64,000 nucleotides of DNA from Algoriphagus sp. (GTDB taxonomy: Bacteria; Bacteroidota; Bacteroidia; Cytophagales; Cyclobacteriaceae). The position numbers were made by a program, and so were the translations under genes. Positions 18,830-27,311 of this stretch are shown piece by piece. How positions within the stretch are numbered: position 1 is the first letter of the stretch; each line of letters starts with the position of its first letter. The stretch covers positions 210,480-274,479 of the forward strand of contig NZ_JABXIN010000011.1 of assembly GCF_013373065.1 (NCBI RefSeq), given 5' to 3'. The notes beneath the pieces are model-generated. The model was not told the origin of the DNA, made no database searches, and was given only the letters and a program-made list of their open reading frames with translations.

Positions 18830-19135
18830 ATGAAAGCATTCATCCATAGACTTCAAAAGTTTCCATTGGAACTTGTCTTTTGGATTGGGAGCATTCTGGC
18901 GATTCTTACGATTGACCCTTGGGCTACGCAACATCTGACACTATGCCCTTTGGAAAATTTAGGATTCGACTGGTGCCCCGGATGTGGATTGGGAAGGTCC
19001 ATGAACCTACTCGCAAGAGGTGAGTTTCAAGCTTCCTGGGACATGCATCCATTAGCAGCTTTAGCCTATGTGGTGATTCTTTCACGAATTTGGAATTTAA
19101 TAAACAACCTTAAAGCAACACACAATTATGGCTAA
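18830..19135 (+). CDS. DUF2752 membrane protein
   Basis: 101-aa protein with two hydrophobic helices (residues 12-33 and 80-96). Between them is the DUF2752 signature LCPLENLGFDWCPGCGLGRSMNLLARGEFQASWDMHP, with CPxCGLGRS. Function unknown; the family is widespread in Bacteroidota and often sits next to TM2-domain genes, as here. The stop overlaps the next start by 8 bases, showing coupling. Confidence 0.88.
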   Translation: MKAFIHRLQKFPLELVFWIGSILAILTIDPWATQHLTLCPLENLGFDWCPGCGLGRSMNLLARGEFQASWDMHPLAALAYVVILSRIWNLINNLKATHNYG

Positions 19136-19517
19136 TGTATTAAGACACTTGCCCGAACTGGAAGGAATGGAATTAGGCTACATCCAGGGCTTACTTAAAA
19201 ACATGGACGATGAACAAGCGTCTTTATTTGCTCAAGTTTATCGAGCAAGACGAAAGGATGCTCAAATGATTCTAATCCTAACGCTCTTGGGCTTCTTTGG
19301 ATTTGCAGGGCTTCATCGCTTTATTCTAGGCCAAATTGGCTTAGGGATCTTATATATCTTGACAGTAGGACTTTGTTTCATTGGTACGATTGTCGATTTG
19401 GTCAACTATAAGAGTTTGGCTTATGAGTACAACATTAAAATGGCGCACGAAACACTTGCGATGCTATCCACTCAGTTTCCTACAAATTTCGAAGGCTCTG
19501 AAGAATCAAATAGCTAA
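19128..19517 (+). CDS. TM2 domain protein
   Basis: 129 aa. The TM2 domain spans residues 43-105: two membrane helices (ILILTLLGFFGFAGLHRFILGQIGLGILYILTVGLCFIGTIVDLV) with the conserved F-AG-HRF-LG and the D of the DLV end. The N-terminal 40 residues are soluble and helical. Function unknown; the DUF2752/TM2 pair suggests a joint membrane role. Followed by a strong terminator at 19537-19566. Confidence 0.88.
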   Translation: MANVLRHLPELEGMELGYIQGLLKNMDDEQASLFAQVYRARRKDAQMILILTLLGFFGFAGLHRFILGQIGLGILYILTVGLCFIGTIVDLVNYKSLAYEYNIKMAHETLAMLSTQFPTNFEGSEESNS

Positions 19518-19536
19518 GCGAAAAAACCACTAACCG

Positions 19537-19566
19537 AAAAACTCCAGAAATCTGGAGTTTTTTTTA
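19537..19566. terminator. Bidirectional intrinsic terminator
   Basis: Perfect stem AAAACTCCAG / CTGGAGTTTT with an AAAT loop and a T-run on the plus strand; the A-run in front serves the minus strand. It lies between the convergent TM2 gene and the VLRF1-like gene, so it can end both transcripts. Confidence 0.9.
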
Positions 19567-19567
19567 T

Positions 19568-20272
19568 TTACCAATTTTCATCATCCTCGGGCTCGGAATT
19601 AGTCGTCGATATTTCTTGAAAAAAATCTTTCCCCTCAGCTGATAGAAATAAATGGAAATTTAACAGTGCCGAATAACTGCTTTGAAGTTCCTCAAATGAA
19701 GCTTGATGATAATGAAAAGGAAGTGAAAGTACATTTTCCTGCTTTGGAGAAAATGGGGGAGAAACTTCAGCATTGAAAAAATAGGGCCAAAGGGTTTTGC
19801 TACAAGAAATTCCCCACCTGCTAATTGGAAACTTTTCAGAATAATCTTGAAGCCTTTCATTTATTTCATTAAAAAATCTAGCGGTCTCTGCTAGTCGAAT
19901 ACGCGATCCGGCGCGGGATTTACCCTTAGTCTTCAGATGCTTAATTTGAGATTTTCCCTGTTTTTGCCGTACCATGTAAGCCCGAAAGACTTTGTGGTCT
20001 TCTAATTGGTCTTGGTGAAAATACCCAGCAAAAGCTTGACCGGCACGAATAGCCAACAAGGCTAAATGAAAATCTTCAATTTTTTGGAGTTCATTTTTTA
20101 TCCAATCATGGTCCCAAGGAAGATAAAGTTTTGCCAGCAGTTGGTGATTTTTAGAAATTTCCAATTGGTGTTTTTCGGGGACATATTCGATACCCAATCC
20201 TTCTTTTTGTATTCTTTGGTCGATTATTACCCACTGTTCAAAATGAATGGGCTGGTAATTGGGTATTTTCAT
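19568..20272 (-). CDS. VLRF1-type release factor (Vms1/ANKZF1-like peptidyl-tRNA hydrolase)
   Basis: 234 aa, start at the ATG at 20272 (MKIPNYQPIHFEQW); a TTG at 20284 would add four residues. The central stretch HKVFRAYMVRQKQGKSQ, then KGKSRAGSRIRLAET (93-130) matches the VLRF1 core known from eukaryotic Vms1 and ANKZF1 (HK.F..Y.VR.KQGxSQ...SAG..LR), including the candidate catalytic Gln109. That domain cleaves nascent chains from tRNA on stalled 60S subunits. Ankyrin, zinc-finger and Cdc48-binding parts are absent. Bacterial VLRF1 members have been predicted by comparative genomics; I am not aware of a characterised Bacteroidota one. A ribosome-rescue role is inferred. Confidence 0.72.
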   Translation of the reverse strand: MKIPNYQPIHFEQWVIIDQRIQKEGLGIEYVPEKHQLEISKNHQLLAKLYLPWDHDWIKNELQKIEDFHLALLAIRAGQAFAGYFHQDQLEDHKVFRAYMVRQKQGKSQIKHLKTKGKSRAGSRIRLAETARFFNEINERLQDYSEKFPISRWGISCSKTLWPYFFNAEVSPPFSPKQENVLSLPFHYHQASFEELQSSYSALLNFHLFLSAEGKDFFQEISTTNSEPEDDENW

Positions 20273-20316
20273 GAGAGGACTCAAGGGTATAGGCTATATT
20301 TGCAAAAAAAGAAAAA

Positions 20317-20838
20317 ATGAACGAGGAACTTGAAAAGCTTTTTCAAAAAATGCTGGACCCCGAAGAGTCGGAGGCCTATTTTTTTGCTGATAAATTGGGA
20401 AAAAAGGCAGATGAACAAGCCAAAGACCGATTGATCCAATTGGTGGCAGATGACGATTGGGAAAAGGCCTATTTAGCTTGTCGGGCACTTTCCAAAACAC
20501 CTTGGAATGAAGAGGCTTTGGACGCCATTTTCAAAGCCATTCAGGACCGGAAGAACAAACTACATCAAGGGGCATTTGTCCAAATCTTAGAAGAGTTTGA
20601 TTTGAGTCAGCGTTTTGTTGACATTTTCCGTATTTATCTTTTCGGAAATTTTAAAGCATCAAACCTCGCAAAGGATTATTTGGATCAGATTGAATTCGAA
20701 ATTTCACCTCGGACTATTCGAAAAGCTGAAAAACACTGGAACCATTATTTGCATAATCCGGAGGATGAGGGAAGTCTGGAAATAAAAAAATCTGAAGTTG
20801 AACCTATGTTGCTGGAAATGAAAGAATTATTTTCTTGA
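20317..20838 (+). CDS. HEAT-like helical protein, function unknown
   Basis: 173 aa, cytoplasmic, rich in charged helices. Residues 1-130 look like a short HEAT/armadillo array: DDDWEKAYLACRALSKTPWNEEALDAIFKAIQ and KLHQGAFVQILEEFDLSQRFVDIFRIYLFGN have the spacing of paired helices. No catalytic motif. It starts 44 bases from the divergent VLRF1 gene and is followed after 23 bases by the next unknown gene on the same strand, so the two may be co-transcribed. Confidence 0.7.
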   Translation: MNEELEKLFQKMLDPEESEAYFFADKLGKKADEQAKDRLIQLVADDDWEKAYLACRALSKTPWNEEALDAIFKAIQDRKNKLHQGAFVQILEEFDLSQRFVDIFRIYLFGNFKASNLAKDYLDQIEFEISPRTIRKAEKHWNHYLHNPEDEGSLEIKKSEVEPMLLEMKELFS

Positions 20839-20861
20839 CAGGATACAACAATTAGATTCGG

Positions 20862-21503
20862 ATGGAGTTTAATAAAAGTATGAGGGAATTAGATGTACTT
20901 GAGCTTCATAGTCAGTTTTTGGGGGAATTCGGATTTGATTTTCACCCTAGTCACTTGATGTTTTTCAAGGATTTCCCTCATGGCAAACAAGTTATTTTTA
21001 TTCATTATAGTGAGTATCCAGAAGTAAGCTATTTAGAGTATAATTTGGGAGTACGGATTGACCGAGTCGAAGAGATAATTCATCGTTTTTTGCCCACACT
21101 CAGTGATTATGCCGAACGATCAATTACATTGATTCAGAAAGCCAATAAAATCGGAAATCAAATCCCTTCAAGGTTTGAGTTGCATACAAACTCGGAATTG
21201 GGGGATGCACTAATGGCTTCGGAGAGTTTCTTTGTAACTCATGGATTTCATTGGTTAGATGAAATGATAAATCCCAAAAAGTTAGAGCAGGCTTTTGCAG
21301 CAAGAAAAGATCGGGTTTTCCAAACTCAAAACTTTGTATACTTTGCCTTTCGGGGAGTAACATTGGCAAAATTGTATAAACCTGAAGATTATCCTGAATT
21401 AAGGAAGATATACCTCAAAGAAATCAAGGAGCAGGGAATGACTCCATTTACAATTGCTTCGTTCCTTCAGCTTTTGAATTACCTTGACCATTTATCTGTT
21501 TAA
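20862..21503 (+). CDS. Hypothetical protein
   Basis: 213 aa, no signal peptide and no membrane segment; I do not recognise the family. It has a mixed alpha/beta N-terminal part (VIFIHYSEYPEVSYLEYNLGVRID) and a helical C-terminal half. A second ATG at 20880 (MRELDVLELHSQF) is an alternative start. The stop overlaps the hrpB stop from the other strand. Codon use and composition resemble its neighbours, so it is probably a real gene. Confidence 0.65.
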   Translation: MEFNKSMRELDVLELHSQFLGEFGFDFHPSHLMFFKDFPHGKQVIFIHYSEYPEVSYLEYNLGVRIDRVEEIIHRFLPTLSDYAERSITLIQKANKIGNQIPSRFELHTNSELGDALMASESFFVTHGFHWLDEMINPKKLEQAFAARKDRVFQTQNFVYFAFRGVTLAKLYKPEDYPELRKIYLKEIKEQGMTPFTIASFLQLLNYLDHLSV

Positions 21504-23989
21504 GGATTTCGCTTTTTTACTCCACGGGTCGCTTCAGCTTCCAAAGGATTTTCTGGCCAATAATGTTTAGGATAACGCCTTTTCAATTCTTTTTTGACTT
21601 CGAAATAGCCATTCGACCAGAAGCTTGCCAAGTCTTGAGTAACCTGAACCGGCTTAAATCCTGGAGATAGCATTTCAATAAGTAAAGGGATTTTCCCCTG
21701 ATTAATTTTGGGAGTATCTAATAATCCAAACAATTCCTGCAATCGAACTGATAGGATAGGGGCTTCTCCTTCCGGCCGGTACTTAATTTTAACCGTTCCT
21801 CCCGATGGAACAGAAATCCGTTCTGGTGCCAATTGAGCGAGCAATTGTTGTTGCTCAAAGTCCAGGTGATGAGTTAAAATTTGAACCAGGTCCAACTTCT
21901 TCAAATCTTCATTTTTAGACACATTAATGACATAAGGAGCTAACCAAGTCTTGGCATTTTGATACAAAGAATTAATTGACCAATCGGGCCAATTTTGTGA
22001 AGGATTCCATTTTCTCAAGGATTGAATCCGGAAAATCAATTGCTGAACATCTTCATTCCAATCCAATAAAATTTCTCCCTCGTTTTGAATGGCTTCCAAA
22101 ATCACATCCGCTGCTTTTTCCTTTGGAATAGAGGAAAGCGGGCGAGAACCCAATAAAATTGCTCCTATTCTTATTTCTGAATGAGCAAGTAGTCCGCCTT
22201 TCTTTCGATCCCATGTCAACACTTCTTTAGTTTGAAGTAATGGCATTAAATCTTTGGGGTTAAGAGGTGCCGCCAACCAAATTTTACCCATTCCCTCACG
22301 AGCATCCACATGAGCAACTGCTAGCCACGATTCATGCGCCAACTCATCTCTATGACTGATTTGAGCTATTTTCCCATTAGACAACTGAAATTGAGCATTA
22401 TTTCCAGGTCTTGCAGCAGCTATTCGTTCTGGATATGCAAAAGCTAATAAAAGGCCTGTAATCCAAGGATCTACAGCTTGATTTTCAGCCTTAATTCCAA
22501 AAAGTTTTCGGTATTGATTGGCCACTTTTTCTATTTTCTTGATTCGGGGAATACCGACTCCACGATCTCGAAATTTCCGAAGTGCTTCAATGCGTAAATT
22601 TAAATCAACACCTGCATCTGAGCCTAAGGGATCCCGTTCTTCTAAAATTGCAGCAATATCTGTTGCCAATGCCAGTTGATCTTCTTTTTTGGCATACAGA
22701 AGCATATGGGCGATACGAGGATGCACAGGAAGTTGATGCATTTCTTTTCCATGCGAGGTAAGTATTCCTTCCTCTAATGCGCCCAATTCTTCCAGAGACT
22801 TTTCGGATAGTTTTAAAGTCCCCACAGGAGGAGGAGTAAACCACAGCATGCTCCGAATATCATCCTTACCCCAAACCTTCATATCCAATACCATTGAAGT
22901 TAAGTCTGCCTCTAGAATTTCAGGATTTCGGAAGGGGGATAGCTTTGCTTGGGTAGCTTTGGTCCATAAACGGTAGGAATTTCCTGCCGTCAACCGCCCT
23001 GCTCGTCCACTACGCTGATCTGCCGAATCTTGACTGATTCGATGTAAAACTAAGCGTGAAAGCCCTGTTCTTGGATCAAATCGATTTGATTTTGCAAATC
23101 CCGAATCAACTACCACACGTACCCCTTCAATGGTGAGGGACGTTTCTGCAATGTCTGTGGCTAGGACGATTTTTCGTTTTCCTGATGGATGAGGAAAAAT
23201 CGCTCGTTGCTGTTCTGAGGGGGAAAGCTGTCCGTAAAGCGGAAGTACCACATCTTCTGGAAGAGTCCTTCGCAAGATTTCTAGTGCCTTTTTTATTTCA
23301 TTTTGCCCCGGTAAAAAAACCAAAAAATCACCTTCATGCTTTTTGGTGAGTGGAATTACCTGTCTTGCTGTATCCTCTCCAATGGAAAATTCATCAGCTT
23401 CTTGCAAATAGTGAACTTCGACTGGATATTGCTTCCCCTGACTTTGAATAATCGGTGCATTCATCAATTCTCCCAATTGCTCGGTATCCAAGGTAGCGGA
23501 CATGATCAGGATCCGTAGATCAAATCTTAAGATATCTTGAACTTCTCTAGAAAGGGCTAATGCAACCTCGGAAAATAGGTTTCGCTCGTGGAATTCATCA
23601 AAGATTACCAAACCAATATCCTCTAATGCATTGTCCTGGTGAAGCATTCGTGTTAGAATGCCTTCCGTAAGAACTTCCAATCGAGTTTTTTCAGAAATGG
23701 CAGATTCGAAACGAATTCGATAGCCAACAGTTTGCCCCAATTCTTCCCCAAGCATGCTGGCCATTCGCTGTGCAATACTTTTGGTAGCGAGGCGTCTCGG
23801 CTCCAATAAAATGATTTTCTTACTGGCGAGCCAAGGTTCAGAAAGTAATGCGAGCGGCAAAAGCGTACTTTTCCCTGCACCAGGAGGTGCCTGAATAATC
23901 AAGGAGTTTGTTCGGGATAGTGTTTCTCTTACTTCGGGAATTATTTCAGAAACTGGAAGGTCAAAAGCCTGGAAATCGAAAGCAGTCAT
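21500..23989 (-). CDS. hrpB: ATP-dependent helicase HrpB
   Basis: DExH-box RNA helicase-like protein, about 829 aa. The Walker A motif is APPGAGKST at residues 35-43, motif II is DEFHERN, motif III SAT, and motif VI RQRSGRAGR-like (SADQRSGRAGR). The C-terminal HrpB domain ends with RYPKHYWPENPLEAEATRGVKKR, a hallmark of the family. I chose the ATG at 23989 (MTAFDFQAFDLPV) because the longer reading to a TTG at 24037 runs through the terminator of the upstream gene. The bacterial role is not well defined; links to RNA handling are known for the family. The stop overlaps the convergent gene at 20862-21503. Confidence 0.95.
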   Translation of the reverse strand: MTAFDFQAFDLPVSEIIPEVRETLSRTNSLIIQAPPGAGKSTLLPLALLSEPWLASKKIILLEPRRLATKSIAQRMASMLGEELGQTVGYRIRFESAISEKTRLEVLTEGILTRMLHQDNALEDIGLVIFDEFHERNLFSEVALALSREVQDILRFDLRILIMSATLDTEQLGELMNAPIIQSQGKQYPVEVHYLQEADEFSIGEDTARQVIPLTKKHEGDFLVFLPGQNEIKKALEILRRTLPEDVVLPLYGQLSPSEQQRAIFPHPSGKRKIVLATDIAETSLTIEGVRVVVDSGFAKSNRFDPRTGLSRLVLHRISQDSADQRSGRAGRLTAGNSYRLWTKATQAKLSPFRNPEILEADLTSMVLDMKVWGKDDIRSMLWFTPPPVGTLKLSEKSLEELGALEEGILTSHGKEMHQLPVHPRIAHMLLYAKKEDQLALATDIAAILEERDPLGSDAGVDLNLRIEALRKFRDRGVGIPRIKKIEKVANQYRKLFGIKAENQAVDPWITGLLLAFAYPERIAAARPGNNAQFQLSNGKIAQISHRDELAHESWLAVAHVDAREGMGKIWLAAPLNPKDLMPLLQTKEVLTWDRKKGGLLAHSEIRIGAILLGSRPLSSIPKEKAADVILEAIQNEGEILLDWNEDVQQLIFRIQSLRKWNPSQNWPDWSINSLYQNAKTWLAPYVINVSKNEDLKKLDLVQILTHHLDFEQQQLLAQLAPERISVPSGGTVKIKYRPEGEAPILSVRLQELFGLLDTPKINQGKIPLLIEMLSPGFKPVQVTQDLASFWSNGYFEVKKELKRRYPKHYWPENPLEAEATRGVKKRNP

Positions 23990-23997
23990 GTGGGTAC

Positions 23998-24031
23998 AAA
24001 AATAAAAAGCCATCAGGATTTTCCCGATGGC
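23998..24031 (-). terminator. Intrinsic terminator of the DUF2911 gene
   Basis: On the minus strand the stem GCCATCGGGA / TCCTGATGGC (one mismatch, AAA loop) is followed by TTTTTATTTTT. It lies just behind the DUF2911 stop and just ahead of the hrpB start, so hrpB probably has its own promoter or depends on read-through. Confidence 0.85.
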
Positions 24032-24053
24032 TCTCAAGTCATTTAATAACTAT

Positions 24054-24569
24054 TTATTGGGCTGGTCCTAATTTAGCTTCTGCTTTTCCATATTCCCAGC
24101 GAATCTCAAATCGATCCTGTTTCACTTCATAAACCAAGCGTTCCTCCAATGAGGATGTTTGTTGAGAAGGAACATTGACGCGCAAAACGTCTTCAGCAGA
24201 ATCATAATTGAAAGCTCCCCACTGTTTGGCTACTTTATTGAATATAAAGGTAGACTCATATTCTCCTGGGATAATAAAAAAGCTGTAAGTACCTGCAGGA
24301 AGTTTTTGACCTTCAACCAAAATATCCTTGTCCGTAGTAAAGGTGGTTGCTTCATTGGCACCAGCTCTCCAAACCTGTCCTAGCGGAACCAAATCTCCCC
24401 AAATCATTCTGCCTTTTACAGCAGGTGAGGAATAACTGATCGTAATAGTTGCATCGCCAATAGAACCTTCAGCGGTTCGGGCTGGGCTTGCTTTTTCCTG
24501 AGCTAAAGCAGAGAAACCAAAGACACCAAGGGTGAATGCAAGAAAAAAGAGTGTTTTTAATTTTTTCAT
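24054..24569 (-). CDS. DUF2911 domain secreted protein
   Basis: 171 aa with signal peptide MKKLKTLFFLAFTLGVFGFSALA(Q). The DUF2911 body is recognisable: SPARTAEGSIGDATITISYSSPAVKGRMIWGDLVPLGQVWRAGANEATTFTTDKDILVEGQKLPAGTYSFFIIPGEYESTFIFNK. Function unknown; a beta-sandwich outer compartment protein common in Bacteroidota. Start ATG at 24569. Single gene with a terminator behind it. Confidence 0.9.
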   Translation of the reverse strand: MKKLKTLFFLAFTLGVFGFSALAQEKASPARTAEGSIGDATITISYSSPAVKGRMIWGDLVPLGQVWRAGANEATTFTTDKDILVEGQKLPAGTYSFFIIPGEYESTFIFNKVAKQWGAFNYDSAEDVLRVNVPSQQTSSLEERLVYEVKQDRFEIRWEYGKAEAKLGPAQ

Positions 24570-24643
24570 GATGTTTAAGTTGGGGAATGAAAAGGGTTAA
24601 TAATTAGAATATTTATTCAAACTGAAAAATAATAGAAAAGGTT

Positions 24644-24674
24644 AGCGGGAAGCAATCTCCATTTACTTCCCGCT
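24644..24674 (-). terminator. Hairpin behind the Gfo/Idh gene
   Basis: Perfect 9-bp stem AGCGGGAAG / CTTCCCGCT with a 13-base loop, 11 bases behind the stop of the gene at 24685. The following sequence on the minus strand is only moderately T-rich (AACCTTTTCTATTATTTTT), so it is a probable, not a certain, terminator. Confidence 0.6.
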
Positions 24675-24684
24675 CACCTAGAAC

Positions 24685-25833
24685 TTAGACTTTAACCCAA
24701 GCTTGTTTCTTATTGCTTTCAATGATCCGCTCACCGATAATCAACTCACGAAGGCCATCTGCAAAGGTTGGGAAAGTAGGTTTTTCAGGTTGTTTACCTT
24801 CTCTGACAGCTGCATATACTTCTTTAAACATTTGTTTAGAAGTATCCGGAAATCCTTCATTGTGGCCACCTGGGAAACTAATCAGTGCAGAAGCCTCCGC
24901 ATGAAACAAAGATGGGTCTTTCATCAATTGACCGTTTGCAGTTTCACGCTTTCCAATCCAAAGTTCATTAGGCTTTTCTGAATTGAATTCAAAATTTGAT
25001 TTGGATCCGGCAATCTCAATATTCAAGCGATTTTTTCGGCCTGCATTTACCTGAGAAACTGTTATTGATCCTTTGGAGCCATTATCAAATCGAAGCATTA
25101 CAGTAGCATGGTCTTCTGTATTAATCGGAACCTCTTCGTAATCATCCATGGTCAACATTTTTCCAGAATAGGTTTCTATGGCTTTCAAAGGCTTCAATCG
25201 CGTCTTGTGCACTGTTGAAAAATCTGCCATCACCTCAGTAATCTTAAGGCCTGTGACATATTCTGTAATATCTAATAAGTGAGAACCAATATCGGCAATG
25301 GCTCTTGAGTCACCTGATTTATCCGGTTCCAATCTCCAATTGTAATCAGTCTTCAAAAACAACCAATCTTGCAAATAAGACCCCATCACATTGTAAACTT
25401 CTCCTAATTCTCCTTTTTCACGCATGGTCTTCATTTGGCGAATCATGGGATAATAGCGCAAGTTGAAATGAACAGCGTTAACCAGTCCTTTTTCTTTTGC
25501 AATAGCAACCAATTCTTCTGCCTCTTCGATTTTTACAGCCAGCGGTTTTTCGCAAATCACATGTTTTCCGGCTTCCAAAGCTGCTTTTGTCTGTGGATAA
25601 TGCAAAAAGTTAGGGGTACAAATATGGACCACATCAATATCTGAGTCCTTCAACATCTCATCGAAAGTATAAGCTTTGGGAATTCCTAATAAAGCCGCTT
25701 TTTCATCAGCAAGTTCTTGGGTGACTTCTACCAGTCCGACCACTTCGATATTTGGTATTCTTCGGAGTGCTTCTAAGTGTGCAGGACCAATAAATCCAGT
25801 TCCGACAATAGCCGCATTGATTTTCTTTGACAT
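24685..25833 (-). CDS. Gfo/Idh/MocA family oxidoreductase
   Basis: 382-aa NAD(P)-dependent sugar-type oxidoreductase. The N-terminal Rossmann fold reads KINAAIVGTGFIGPAHLEALRR, the EKP motif is in HVICEKPLAV near residue 95, and the C-terminal domain carries DIGSHLLDITEYVTG near 190, with the His-containing catalytic motif. No signal peptide, so cytoplasmic. The exact sugar is unknown; large Bacteroidota sets of these enzymes act on cyclitols and 3-keto sugars. Single gene between the DUF2911 and MBL genes. A second, unrelated Gfo/Idh gene lies at 61805. Confidence 0.92.
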   Translation of the reverse strand: MSKKINAAIVGTGFIGPAHLEALRRIPNIEVVGLVEVTQELADEKAALLGIPKAYTFDEMLKDSDIDVVHICTPNFLHYPQTKAALEAGKHVICEKPLAVKIEEAEELVAIAKEKGLVNAVHFNLRYYPMIRQMKTMREKGELGEVYNVMGSYLQDWLFLKTDYNWRLEPDKSGDSRAIADIGSHLLDITEYVTGLKITEVMADFSTVHKTRLKPLKAIETYSGKMLTMDDYEEVPINTEDHATVMLRFDNGSKGSITVSQVNAGRKNRLNIEIAGSKSNFEFNSEKPNELWIGKRETANGQLMKDPSLFHAEASALISFPGGHNEGFPDTSKQMFKEVYAAVREGKQPEKPTFPTFADGLRELIIGERIIESNKKQAWVKV

Positions 25834-25992
25834 AGGTTATTAGGTTTTAATGACAATGATTAAAGTTTCAAATTAGAAAAAATGCTTAAAACTCTCGCAA
25901 GGATAATGGGTGATTTTGTCTGATTGCTAGCTAGTTTGAATTTATGATCACTGACTATCAAATAATTATATTTTAATTGTTTCAGTTAATTT

Positions 25993-27114
25993 TCAATGAT
26001 GCGGATTTATCCACCACTTGAAATTTTCTACTTGGTCAGACTCCAATGGAATAAATGATCCGATAAGAGGAGTCCGAACAAGCACATCCAATTCCTCCGC
26101 TTTTGGTAAGAGACGATCTACAGGATCAGTCCAAGAATGCATCGCTAATCGAAAAGCCCCCCAATGAATGGGCATGACTTGTTTTGCACGGAGATCAAGA
26201 CCTGCTTGCGCAGTCTCTTCGGGCATCATATGTATTTCTTTCCAGTTTTCATTGTATTGTCCGCATTCTAAAAGCGCTAAATCAAAAGGACCGTACTTGG
26301 CACCGATTTCTTGAAAATGAGGTCCATAGCCGCTGTCCCCACTAAAATAAATCCGTTCAGAATCGCTTCGAATCACCCATGATCCCCAGAGGGTACTAAA
26401 GCGATTCGTTAATCCTCTACCTGAAAAATGTCGGCTAGGGGTAAAAGCATACGAAATCCCATCGAATGTTCTTTCTTCCCACCAATCCAATTCCTCAATA
26501 TTCTCAAATGGAACATCCCAATTTTCCAAATGGGATCCTACGCCTAGAGGAACCAAGAATTTCCTTGTCTTGGATTTCAATCGCTGTACAGATTCATAAT
26601 CCAAGTGGTCATAATGATCATGTGAAAATAAAACCAAGTCAATTTCGGGTAGCTGTTCAATCTCTATGGGGAGTTCGTCAAAAAAGCGTTTGTTACCTAA
26701 CCAAGGATGGGGTGCAGGGACATCTCCAAACATGGGATCCAGCAAAATATTTTTACCATCCATCTGAATCAAAAAAGCAGAGTGTCCAAACCAAATCAAC
26801 CTTGTTTTTTCTGATTTAATTAAATCAATTGAATCTATCTTTTCGACAGGAATTTCAAAATCAGGGCGTCGGGAGGGATCATTTTTGAAAAACTCTGGCA
26901 TCAGCTTCATTGCTTTTGCAAAACCCATCGTCATCTCAGTGGGAGTAAGATTTTGGAATTTACCATCTCTGAAGTGATCAAGCTTTTCAAATTCAGCTAC
27001 TTGCTCTGAGCTAGGGTTTCCACCAAATTGTGGGTTGAGATTTACAAAAAGTACAATTGCTAGGATCAATACACCGATCAGCCCCACAGGAAGTGCAATA
27101 ATTTTTCGAATCAC
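25993..27114 (-). CDS. MBL-fold metallohydrolase, membrane-anchored (NAPE-PLD/UlaG-like)
   Basis: 373 aa with one N-terminal membrane helix (IIALPVGLIGVLILAIVLFVNL, residues 5-26), so the enzyme faces the periplasm. Metal motif FSHDHYDHLD (HxHxDH) near residue 162, a second His in RHFSGRG, the Asp in YFSGDSGYG and the last His in MPIHWGAF are all in place, matching the N-acyl-phosphatidylethanolamine phospholipase D/UlaG type. The start is a GTG at 27114; no ATG precedes the membrane helix. Substrate unknown. Divergent from iorA with a 197-base promoter region between them. Confidence 0.88.
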   Translation of the reverse strand: MIRKIIALPVGLIGVLILAIVLFVNLNPQFGGNPSSEQVAEFEKLDHFRDGKFQNLTPTEMTMGFAKAMKLMPEFFKNDPSRRPDFEIPVEKIDSIDLIKSEKTRLIWFGHSAFLIQMDGKNILLDPMFGDVPAPHPWLGNKRFFDELPIEIEQLPEIDLVLFSHDHYDHLDYESVQRLKSKTRKFLVPLGVGSHLENWDVPFENIEELDWWEERTFDGISYAFTPSRHFSGRGLTNRFSTLWGSWVIRSDSERIYFSGDSGYGPHFQEIGAKYGPFDLALLECGQYNENWKEIHMMPEETAQAGLDLRAKQVMPIHWGAFRLAMHSWTDPVDRLLPKAEELDVLVRTPLIGSFIPLESDQVENFKWWINPHH

Positions 27115-27233
27115 TTTAAAATTGGTCAGTCTTTTCTGTCAATAATCATCCAAACGTATTTCAATAAAAATAAATCCCTTATTGTTCTTCTAAACCTGAT
27201 TTTTTTAAAATTCCCTATGAAAAATCCTTTTAG

Positions 27234-27259
27234 GATGGAATTCTTTGTACAATTCCATC
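27234..27259. promoter_or_regulatory. Inverted repeat, candidate operator for iorAB
   Basis: Perfect 9-base arms GATGGAATT / AATTCCATC around an 8-base spacer. It lies 13 bases upstream of a -7-like TAGTTTTG and between two divergent genes, so a repressor or activator site fits better than a terminator. No regulator gene is next to it. Confidence 0.5.
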
Positions 27260-27272
27260 AATGGCATGTTCA

Positions 27273-27280
27273 TAGTTTTG
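27273..27280 (+). promoter_or_regulatory. Candidate -7 element (TAnnTTTG) for iorA
   Basis: TAGTTTTG matches the Bacteroidota -7 consensus exactly and lies 31 bases before the iorA ATG. The nearest upstream TTG (27244-27248 region) is about 25 bases away, longer than the usual 19-21, so the -33 element is uncertain. Confidence 0.35.
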
Positions 27281-27311
27281 ATTTTTTGTAACTTACCTAA
27301 AAAAAAGAACC

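Noticed and set aside
24009..24037. Upstream extension of HrpB to a TTG
   Set aside because: It translates the terminator hairpin of the DUF2911 gene; the ATG at 23989 fits the family.
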